A stretch of DNA of 28,771 bases from Clostridiales bacterium (lineage in GTDB: Bacteria; Bacillota; Clostridia; Christensenellales; Borkfalkiaceae): positions 1-28,771 of the forward strand of contig SVIK01000003.1 of assembly GCA_015069525.1 (NCBI GenBank), in the 5' to 3' direction. Of the stretch, positions 22,901 through 28,771 are shown piece by piece. Both the position numbers and the translations under genes were made by a program. Below the pieces are notes generated by a model. The model was not told the origin of the DNA. It did no database searches and saw nothing but the letters and a program-made list of their open reading frames with translations. Within the stretch, counting starts at the first letter, position 1; every line of letters starts with the position of its first letter.

Positions 22901-23904
22901 TGCACTTTACGGCAAGCCAAAGCGCAACCCCTATCGTCAACGTATCCAATACAAACGATATCGTAGTGAACGTCGGTTCTTCCTTCGTTATCCCTACCGC
23001 CACGGCAACCTGCAACGGTACGGACGTGTCCCAAAATATACAAGTTTGGATTTACCGACTCGTAAACGGCAACAGAGAATTGCTTGAGATTCTCTCCGCG
23101 GGTGTGGAAGCGCAATTAACGCACGGCGAATACGAGCTCGTATATGTTTGCAAAGACGATTTGGGCAATAGTAGCGCGGAAAAAGTTGTAAACGTGACCG
23201 TCAACCGTTTCTCAACGGGAACGCAGTTGATTTCCCCTCCTTCCATCGCCAAAAACAGCGAAAACGCCGTTTGGAACGATACGACGAAGACCTTGGACGT
23301 CGGCGTGACCTCCTCGTCTACCAACGTTTCCTATTCGCAAATGACGTTCAATAACGATAGATACGGGGCAAACGATATTATCAAAGTGACGTTAACCGTC
23401 GACCCGTTTGCTTCGTTAGGCGGGGAACAATTCTATACCATGGGTTCGTACGGTTCTAAAACGTATTATCAATATATGCCTGGCGGACACGAAGCAACTT
23501 GGCCCCCCTTCTTCTCTATCCGCTTCAACAGCGAACACGTAGGGCTTGTCACGGGACAATTGAATCTTTCGAACGCCCCTTACGTGGAAAAGAATTACAA
23601 CCTTGCAGACGGAAATAAACACACCATCGCTTGGCAAATCGTAAAAACGGGCGCAAATTGCGACGCGGTGGACGCAAGCATTATCATGCGTTGCTGGATT
23701 GATTGCGACCCTACCCAAGCAAATCCCTCGTTAGAGGCTGTATGTACCGCTGAAAACTACGAAAAATATTATTTCGATAGATATTACAACGAAGGGGACG
23801 GTTGGCTGTATTTCGGCTCGATTTCCACGACCGCGAAAGACGAAAACGACCAAACGTATACCGCAGACGATTGTATGCATATCCATGCAATAGAGCTCTG
23901 CTAA
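19993..23904 (+). CDS. Large modular esterase lipoprotein (SGNH/CE2-like) with Cys/His-rich repeats
   Basis: About 1,303 aa. Order: signal with lipobox LSGC; a Cys/His-rich segment; three 108-aa repeats (about 134-437) with CSTKATYYFSC and HWHEC motifs; a Big2-like Ig domain (about 482-526); a CE2-type jelly roll (about 530-650); an SGNH esterase domain with Ser668 (GDSITCGYG), GTND (755-758) and Asp838-x-His840; two Ig-like domains; and a C-terminal beta-sandwich (about 1075-1303) resembling a carbohydrate-binding module. It probably removes acetyl groups from polysaccharide at the cell surface. Start problem: the best start, ATG 20006 with GGAG upstream, is one base out of frame. Six A instead of five after it would give a canonical lipoprotein signal (MKKWIANISSAVIFLSLLSGC, split: MKKWIANISS then AVIFLSLLSGC). 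The in-frame ATG 19993 lacks a ribosome site. Confidence 0.85.
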   Translation: MENYYEKWIANISSAVIFLSLLSGCKGDGNPTPTPPQTNDHVCSFTQEVVNDTYLKKSATCTTSATYYYSCTCGEKGKDFFPYGGPNGHQGGTATETKKAVCLVCGQEYGDLLAHSHNYNQKIAQAEYLASEATCSTKATYYFSCVCKESEKDDTHTFEYGTFRQHDFTGDWQANENEHWHECAFDDCTEIDEKIPHTGGTATETEKAVCETCKTPYGDFGTHVHVFDQQVANDTYKKADATCSTKATYYFSCVCKESEKDDTHTFEYGTFRQHDFTGDWQANENEHWHECAFDDCTEIDEKISHTGGVATETEKAVCETCKTPYGDFGTHVHVFDQQVAEDAYKKADATCSTKATYYFSCACKESEKDDTHTFEYGTFRQHDFTGDWQADENEHWHECAFDDCTEIDEKIPHTGGVATATKQASCEVCGAEYGDYLDYSYKIAFAQDSQWVILNNDAYNKTIACTVWKNSAVDSSAQPQFTFADPSIARLDGTTLIGLKAGVTTLTAEYKGQTDTMQIEVLEALGQQVTATNPAQVKSFGRAYPTGTNNERLRFINTASGFEVNFIGTAVTCYINFDVYEALSNGRMGGLKIYLDGEPFYYYKSAVDANGVAITLVGPVENGFHTLKVLKMTEQALAQCEIWGLTTDGTFVSPFAHKDLLFEFYGDSITCGYGNLPDSEGMIYDQDGTNTYASIASEYFGAEYECVSYSGMAVAIPNGTVSYTVQDIFDRYHEQKRDVYDMSQTDPDVVIVSLGTNDSFSMGTGGNGALIKKYVEFIKALRAKRPNAPILCIYGLMWTGGNELETENCIKLAVEQLRQEGVEKVYYSRVEANITGKDAHPDAEGHQLAAQQLIELIKQYGELDGKLLTSPELSDNASITYNSSALENVRLGDIVSVPTATAKDYDDTDISNTIQIDVGYCDENGNVLQWLDSYMQADSPAKTLTVKDYKNWIIRYRVTGANENTVVKTLHFTASQSATPIVNVSNTNDIVVNVGSSFVIPTATATCNGTDVSQNIQVWIYRLVNGNRELLEILSAGVEAQLTHGEYELVYVCKDDLGNSSAEKVVNVTVNRFSTGTQLISPPSIAKNSENAVWNDTTKTLDVGVTSSSTNVSYSQMTFNNDRYGANDIIKVTLTVDPFASLGGEQFYTMGSYGSKTYYQYMPGGHEATWPPFFSIRFNSEHVGLVTGQLNLSNAPYVEKNYNLADGNKHTIAWQIVKTGANCDAVDASIIMRCWIDCDPTQANPSLEAVCTAENYEKYYFDRYYNEGDGWLYFGSISTTAKDENDQTYTADDCMHIHAIELC
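20392..21300 (+). repeat. Three tandem 324-bp coding repeats (third incomplete)
   Basis: The landmark ACCTGCTC(T/C)ACAAAGG occurs at 20392, 20716 and 21040, exactly 324 bp apart. Units are nearly identical over most of their length, and the third diverges after about 21240. The repeat length is a multiple of three, so copy-number change keeps the frame. Recent homogenisation is likely. Confidence 0.95.
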
Positions 23905-23922
23905 ACCATCACAAAACAACGA

Positions 23923-23958
23923 ACGGAGAGCGTTTATTATACGCTCTCCGTTTTATTT
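23923..23958 (+). terminator. Terminator of the esterase lipoprotein gene
   Basis: ACGGAGAGCGT pairs with ACGCTCTCCGT around a 7-nt loop, followed by TTTATTT. It starts 18 nt after the stop codon. Confidence 0.9.
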
Positions 23959-24016
23959 CGCTATTAACGCTACGCGTCAAGAAAAACCTTCAACGCGTAC
24001 ATATCCCCCTTAAAAT

Positions 24017-24051
24017 AAAAACTCTCCCACGTTTTTCGTGAGAGAGTTTTT
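24017..24051. terminator. Terminator of the rpoB-rpoC operon (bidirectional)
   Basis: On the minus strand ACTCTCTCACG and CGTGGGAGAGT pair with one T-G wobble around five A, followed by TTTTTATTTT. It lies 15 nt past the rpoC stop. T residues flank the stem on the plus strand as well. Confidence 0.88.
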
Positions 24052-24066
24052 CGTTAAACGACTGTT

Positions 24067-27000
24067 TTATGCAATCGTTTCTTCCGTCGTTTCCGTTTTT
24101 TCTTCCGCTTCTACAAGCGTTTCTTCCGCCTTGTATGCGCCGATGTACTGAGGCGTGACGGTCTTGTACGCCTTTGTACCCGTACCAGCGGGAATAAGCT
24201 TACCGATGATAACGTTTTCCTTCAAACCGACGAGATAATCGCGCTTCGTGCGGATAGCCGCTTCCGTAAGCACTCTCGACGTTTCTTGGAAGGACGCCGC
24301 CGACAAGAAGCTGTCGGTTGCAAGCGCCGCTTTCGTAATACCGAGAAGCACACGCTTTGCAAGAGCAGGTCTACCGCCCTTTTGCATAGCTTTCGCGCTT
24401 TCGTCTTGGAAGGTCACCATATCTACGAGCTCGCCCGGCAACAAATTGGTGTCGCCTGCGTTTTCGATACGAACCTTTTTAAGCATTTGACGAACGATGA
24501 TTTCAACGTGTTTGTCGTTGATTTCAACGCCTTGCGAACGGTATACGGATTGTACTTGTTCAAGAATATAATCTTGTACGCCCTTAACACCTTGTACACG
24601 AAGGATGTCTTGGGGATATACGCTACCTGCGTTCAACAACGTGCCAGGTACGACCTTTTCGCCTTCTTTAACCTTGATTTCCGCATTGAAGGGAAGGTTG
24701 TATTCCTTTTTAAGCTCGCCCGAAACTTCGTCGTTGATACGGATATGCTTCGAACCGTCGGAATCGTCAATGGATACCACACCTTCGACTTCGCAAATGG
24801 TTGCGCATCCCTTGGGTTTTCTAACTTCGAACAATTCTTCGACACGGGGAAGACCTTGCGTGATGTCCCCCGTCGCTGCGATACCACCCGTGTGGAAGGT
24901 ACGCATCGTAAGCTGAGTACCAGGTTCACCGATAGATTGCGCTGCAATCGTACCGACGGCTTCGCCCACTTGTACAGGGAGCGTCGTTGCCATGTTCTTA
25001 CCATAACACTTCGCGCACACGCCGAATCTGGACGCGCATGCGAATACGCTACGGATAGAAACTTCACTAATGCCTGCCGAAACGATAGCGTCTGCTTCTT
25101 TTTCGTCGATAAATTGGTTGGTCGAAACAAGTACTTCGCCCGTTTCAGGGTGAATTACGTCTTCCGCCGCAAATCTACCGAGAATTCTCGAACGCAAACC
25201 TTCGATTTCCTTACCTACGATATCGCGAATAGCGCGAACCTTCATGCCTTGAGGCTTTCTACCAGCATAGCAATCGTCTTCGCGTACGATGATTTCGTGC
25301 GATACGTCTACAAGACGACGGGTAAGATAACCCGAGTCTGCCGTCTTCAATGCGGTATCGGTCAAACCTTTACGTCCACCGTGCGAGGAAATGAAGTATT
25401 CGAGAACGGACAAGCCGTTTCTAAAGCACGATTTTACGGGAACTTCTATCTTCTTACCTTGGGGGTTAACCATTAGACCACGCATACCAGCAAGCTGTTT
25501 GATTTGGTCGATGGAACCACGGGCACCAGAGTCCGCCATCATCCAAATAGGATTGAATTTGTCTTGTTCGCCTTGCTTTTTCAAAAGCTCTGCCACTTTA
25601 TCCGTTGCAGCATCCCATTGTGCGATAACTGCACCGTAGCGTTCTTCTTCGTTCAAAAGACCACGCGCGTATTTCTTTGCAATTTTGCTCACTTCGTTTT
25701 CCGCGTTTTCGATGATTTCCTTCTTTTCCGGAGGAATCTTCATGTCGAATACGGACGTCGTCAAAGCGGCAAGCGTAGAGTATTTATACCCTCTTTCTTT
25801 CATTGCGTCCAATACGTAGGAAGCCTTGGGCGCTTTACCCGTTCTAAACGAAGCTTCTACAATCTTGGAAAGGTGCTTTTTACCGATAGCACGCGCTTTA
25901 CCGATGAATTCGGTGTCAAGTTCCAAACGCAAGAACGATTCGGGCGTATTACGTTTTACGAAGCCCAAATCCTGAGGCAAGCCTTCGTTATAGATAAGTC
26001 TACCAATCGTCGTTTTGATAACACCGGAAACTTCCAATTTGCCCGTCTTTTCATTACGACGTACTTCCGCATACTTGATAGGCGTTTCGCCCTCTTTGTT
26101 TTCGATAGGACATCTGTAAGGCAAAGGCAAATCTTCGAACATGCCTTCGGGAAGTTCTACCACACGTTTAAGATACATTTCGTCTTGTTCGTGTGCGATT
26201 TGGTTTTGATATGCAAGGATAGCTTCGTTTTCGGAAGCGTACATAGGTGCTTCGTAAACTTCGCCGTTCGGGTCGGGACGACCTTGTTCATCGTACGTCT
26301 TGCCCTCTTCACGACGTTTAATCGTTAAGCAGTACGCACCGATAATCATATCTTGCGTGGGCGACATTACGGACTTACCGTCGGCAAGTTTCAAAATGTT
26401 GTTTGCCGAAAGCATCAAGAATCTTGCTTCCGCTTGCGCCTCTACGCTAAGGGGAAGGTGCACAGCCATTTGGTCACCGTCGAAGTCGGCGTTGAACGGT
26501 CCGCAGACAAGGGGCGAAATTTTAATTGCACGCCCTTCGATAAGCACGGGTTCGAACGCTTGAATAGACAAACGGTGAAGCGTAGGTGCACGGTTCAAAA
26601 GTACGGGGTGGTCTTTGATAACGTCTTCCAAAACGTTCCAAACCATATCCTTCGTCGCTTTTTCTACGGCACGCTTTGCCGTCTTAATGTTGTGGCATTG
26701 ACCGCTTTCTACAAGACGTTTCATAATGAACGGCTTGAAAAGCTCGATTGCCATTTCCTTAGGCAAACCGCATTGGTAAATTTTGAGTTCAGGCCCTACG
26801 ACGATAACCGAACGACCGGAATAGTCTACACGTTTACCAAGCAAGTTTTGACGGAAACGACCTTGCTTACCGCGAAGCATTGCGGAAAGCGATTTCAAAT
26901 CGCGGTTGGAGGGGCCGGAAAGCGCCTTTCCGCGACGACCGTTGTCGATGAGCGCGTCAACCGCTTCTTGCAACATACGTTTTTCGTTTTTGATAATCAT

Positions 27001-27867
27001 ATCGGGCGCGCCGATTTCCATCATCTTCTTCAAACGGTTATTACGGTTGATAACGCGACGGTACAAATCGTTCAAGTCGGACGTAGCAAATCTACCGCCG
27101 TCAAGTTGTACCATGGGACGAATATCGGGAGGAATAACGGGAAGCACCGTCAAAATCATCCATTCGGGGCGGTTGCCACTCTTTCTAAACGATTCGATAA
27201 CTTCCAAACGCTTAATCGCCTTAATCGCCTTTTGACCAGGGCCTTTTTGGTTATTTGCGCCCTCGTCAAGCAATTTTTTACATTCTTCGCTTTCCTTATC
27301 CATATCGACAGCCATCAAAAGCTCTCTAATGGATTCCGCACCCATGCCCACTTTCAAGCCCGTGACGGAAGAATCGCCGTAGCGTTCTTCGATTTCACGC
27401 AGTTGCTTATCCGTAATAACTTGCTTATATTCAAGTTCGGATACGCTACCGGGGTTAAGCACGACGTAGGAAGCAAAGTAGATAACTTGTTCAAGTTGCT
27501 TAGGTCCCATGTTCAAGAGCAAACCGATTTTCGAAGGCACGCCTTTGAAATACCAGATATGCGACACGGGAGCAGCCAATTCGATGTGCCCCATTCTTTC
27601 ACGGCGCACTTTCGAACGCGTGATTTCTACACCACATTTTTCGCAAACGTGGCCTTTATACTTAATTCTCTTATATTTACCGCAATGACATTCCCAGTCC
27701 TTCATCGGCCCGAAAATCTTTTCGCAGAAAAGACCGTCTTTTTCCGGTTTTTGCGTACGATAGTTAATCGTTTCCGGCTTCGTCACTTCACCGAAGGACC
27801 ATTCTCTAATTTTTTCGGGAGAAGCAATGCTAATTTGAATAGAGTTAAAATCATTTAATTCGTACAT
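24067..27867 (-). CDS. rpoC: DNA-directed RNA polymerase subunit beta'
   Basis: The 1,266-aa largest subunit of RNA polymerase. N-terminal zinc ribbon with Cys60, Cys62, Cys75 and Cys78 (ECHCGKY and CEKCG), the lid/rudder region, the catalytic Mg motif NADFDGDQMAVH with Asp461, Asp463 and Asp465, the bridge/trigger region (SGARGS, TRRLVDVSHE) and a second zinc site (ACASRFGVCAKCYG). The C-terminus has a short Glu/Thr-rich tail (ETLVEAEEKTETTEETIA). AAGGAGGAG lies 10 nt upstream of the ATG, and the rpoB stop is only 15 nt before the start. Slightly longer than the B. subtilis subunit (about 1,200 aa). Confidence 0.98.
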   Translation of the reverse strand: MYELNDFNSIQISIASPEKIREWSFGEVTKPETINYRTQKPEKDGLFCEKIFGPMKDWECHCGKYKRIKYKGHVCEKCGVEITRSKVRRERMGHIELAAPVSHIWYFKGVPSKIGLLLNMGPKQLEQVIYFASYVVLNPGSVSELEYKQVITDKQLREIEERYGDSSVTGLKVGMGAESIRELLMAVDMDKESEECKKLLDEGANNQKGPGQKAIKAIKRLEVIESFRKSGNRPEWMILTVLPVIPPDIRPMVQLDGGRFATSDLNDLYRRVINRNNRLKKMMEIGAPDMIIKNEKRMLQEAVDALIDNGRRGKALSGPSNRDLKSLSAMLRGKQGRFRQNLLGKRVDYSGRSVIVVGPELKIYQCGLPKEMAIELFKPFIMKRLVESGQCHNIKTAKRAVEKATKDMVWNVLEDVIKDHPVLLNRAPTLHRLSIQAFEPVLIEGRAIKISPLVCGPFNADFDGDQMAVHLPLSVEAQAEARFLMLSANNILKLADGKSVMSPTQDMIIGAYCLTIKRREEGKTYDEQGRPDPNGEVYEAPMYASENEAILAYQNQIAHEQDEMYLKRVVELPEGMFEDLPLPYRCPIENKEGETPIKYAEVRRNEKTGKLEVSGVIKTTIGRLIYNEGLPQDLGFVKRNTPESFLRLELDTEFIGKARAIGKKHLSKIVEASFRTGKAPKASYVLDAMKERGYKYSTLAALTTSVFDMKIPPEKKEIIENAENEVSKIAKKYARGLLNEEERYGAVIAQWDAATDKVAELLKKQGEQDKFNPIWMMADSGARGSIDQIKQLAGMRGLMVNPQGKKIEVPVKSCFRNGLSVLEYFISSHGGRKGLTDTALKTADSGYLTRRLVDVSHEIIVREDDCYAGRKPQGMKVRAIRDIVGKEIEGLRSRILGRFAAEDVIHPETGEVLVSTNQFIDEKEADAIVSAGISEVSIRSVFACASRFGVCAKCYGKNMATTLPVQVGEAVGTIAAQSIGEPGTQLTMRTFHTGGIAATGDITQGLPRVEELFEVRKPKGCATICEVEGVVSIDDSDGSKHIRINDEVSGELKKEYNLPFNAEIKVKEGEKVVPGTLLNAGSVYPQDILRVQGVKGVQDYILEQVQSVYRSQGVEINDKHVEIIVRQMLKKVRIENAGDTNLLPGELVDMVTFQDESAKAMQKGGRPALAKRVLLGITKAALATDSFLSAASFQETSRVLTEAAIRTKRDYLVGLKENVIIGKLIPAGTGTKAYKTVTPQYIGAYKAEETLVEAEEKTETTEETIA

Positions 27868-27882
27868 AGTGTTTTCTCCTCC

Positions 27883-28771
27883 TTACTCTTCGTCCTCAAA
27901 GCCGTCGTCAAACAGCTTGTCAAAGCCGAAATCGTCATCGTCCAAATCGTCTTCAAACGCATCGTCGCTTTCGCCTTCATCGTCAAATCCGTCTTCATCG
28001 TCGCCGTCTTCTTCGAAGATGTTCACGTTGAATTCGTCGTCGTCCTCTTCTTCAACGTCTACGCCGAAGTCGATTTCTTCCAATTCTTCCGCTTTTGCGA
28101 TATCTCTTTCTTTTGCAAGGTTATCCGCCGCTTCGTCTTCTTCCTCGAATTCACGGATAACGAGCTCGTCACCCGATTCGGTAAGCACTTTCACGTCGAG
28201 CGCCAACGATTGCAACTCTTTCAAGAGCACCTTAAACGCTTCGGGAATACCAGGTTCGGAGATATTTTCCCCGCGGACAATCGATTCGTACGTCTTAACA
28301 CGCCCGACGACGTCGTCCGATTTAACCGTCAAAATTTCTTGCAAGATGTGCGCCGCGCCGTATGCTTCAAGCGCCCAAACTTCCATTTCACCAAATCTTT
28401 GTCCACCGAATTGCGCTTTACCGCCGAGAGGCTGTTGCGTGACCAAACTGTAAGGACCGATTGCACGTGCGTGAATCTTATCGTCTACAAGGTGGATAAG
28501 TTTAATCATATATTGTACGCCGATGGTGACGCGGTTTTCAAAAGGTTCACCCGTTCTACCGTCGAACACTTGGAACTTACCGTCGACTTTGCCGTCGGGG
28601 TTGAGCAAGTTGTTTTCACGGAAGAGCGTTTCCAAATCTTTTTCCGTTGCGCCGTCGAATACGGGCGTAGCAATCTTCCAGCCGAGCTGTTTGCACACGT
28701 AGCCAAGGTGCACTTCGAGTACCTGCCCGATGTTCATACGGGAAGGAACGCCGAGGGGGTTGAGCAAGATT
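27883..28771 (-). CDS. rpoB: DNA-directed RNA polymerase subunit beta (C-terminal part, 5' truncated)
   Basis: The last 296 codons of the beta subunit; the gene runs off the right edge. Family blocks visible are LNPLGVPSRMNIGQVLEVHL, then FDGRTGEPF, GVQYMIKLIHLVDDKIHAR, and QQPLGGKAQFGGQRFGEMEV. Conserved sequence ends near VKVLTESGDELVIREF. A tail of about 90 residues follows, rich in Asp and Glu (EEEDEAADNL to the final DDGFEDEE), much longer than in B. subtilis. It is directly followed by rpoC. No start codon is in view; a TTG at 28767 is internal. Confidence 0.97.
   Translation of the reverse strand, partial: ILLNPLGVPSRMNIGQVLEVHLGYVCKQLGWKIATPVFDGATEKDLETLFRENNLLNPDGKVDGKFQVFDGRTGEPFENRVTIGVQYMIKLIHLVDDKIHARAIGPYSLVTQQPLGGKAQFGGQRFGEMEVWALEAYGAAHILQEILTVKSDDVVGRVKTYESIVRGENISEPGIPEAFKVLLKELQSLALDVKVLTESGDELVIREFEEEDEAADNLAKERDIAKAEELEEIDFGVDVEEEDDDEFNVNIFEEDGDDEDGFDDEGESDDAFEDDLDDDDFGFDKLFDDGFEDEE

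Noticed and set aside
26353..27858. A 501-codon plus-strand open frame opposite rpoC
   Set aside because: Shadow of a highly conserved gene on the other strand; no ribosome site or recognisable domain.

Overview
The window looks like chromosomal DNA of an anaerobic, fermentative member of the Bacillota, probably a gut-type clostridium. The signs are strong AGGAGG-type ribosome sites, TTGACA/TATAAT promoters with 17-18 nt spacers, lipoprotein signal peptides without outer-membrane genes, a pyruvate formate-lyase operon, a MetA of the acetyl-CoA (Glu111) type feeding MetY, and rpoB-rpoC. The genus cannot be read from the sequence. I saw no tRNA, rRNA, CRISPR array, transposase or phage gene.

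Layout. 1-1200 (-): a partial CNNM/CorC-like CBS membrane protein with its own promoter. 1371-8571 (-): a compact oppABCDF-type peptide ABC importer ending in a strong terminator; its OppC-type permease carries about 300 extra residues with RCC1-like repeats in the first extracytoplasmic loop. 8617-10941 (+): metY-metA, homocysteine synthesis through O-acetylhomoserine. 10963-12712 (+): a cysteine-rich lipoprotein and an Lgt-family membrane protein with altered signature residues and a SHOCT-like tail. 12662-13681: a small XRE-regulator / DUF1292-like module enclosed by two identical 51-bp blocks (end of a coding region plus terminator), with palindromic operators in its AT-rich divergent intergenic region. 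13691-15985 (-): tcdA, a membrane-anchored ComEC-like metallo-beta-lactamase protein and an unrecognised small gene. 16012-19666 (-): a pyruvate formate-lyase operon (activase, thioredoxin-like protein, PFL catalytic body, separate glycyl-radical domain). 19993-23904 (+): a very large modular secreted esterase lipoprotein with three 108-residue repeats and an apparent one-base shift just after its best start codon. 24021-28771 (-): rpoC and the 3' part of rpoB, which ends in a long acidic tail.

How the genes work together. The opp operon imports peptides, metA/metY make homocysteine for methionine, and the pfl operon makes the glycyl-radical enzyme that converts pyruvate and CoA to acetyl-CoA and formate. 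The large lipoprotein is probably a surface deacetylase acting on polysaccharide.

The most unusual items are the split PFL (catalytic body and glycyl-radical domain are separate, separately initiated genes whose lengths add up to a normal PFL), the beta-propeller-like insertion in the OppC permease, the terminator-flanked XRE module with its operator set, the A-tract frameshift at the start of the esterase lipoprotein, and the pairing of a 13-cysteine lipoprotein with an atypical Lgt homologue.
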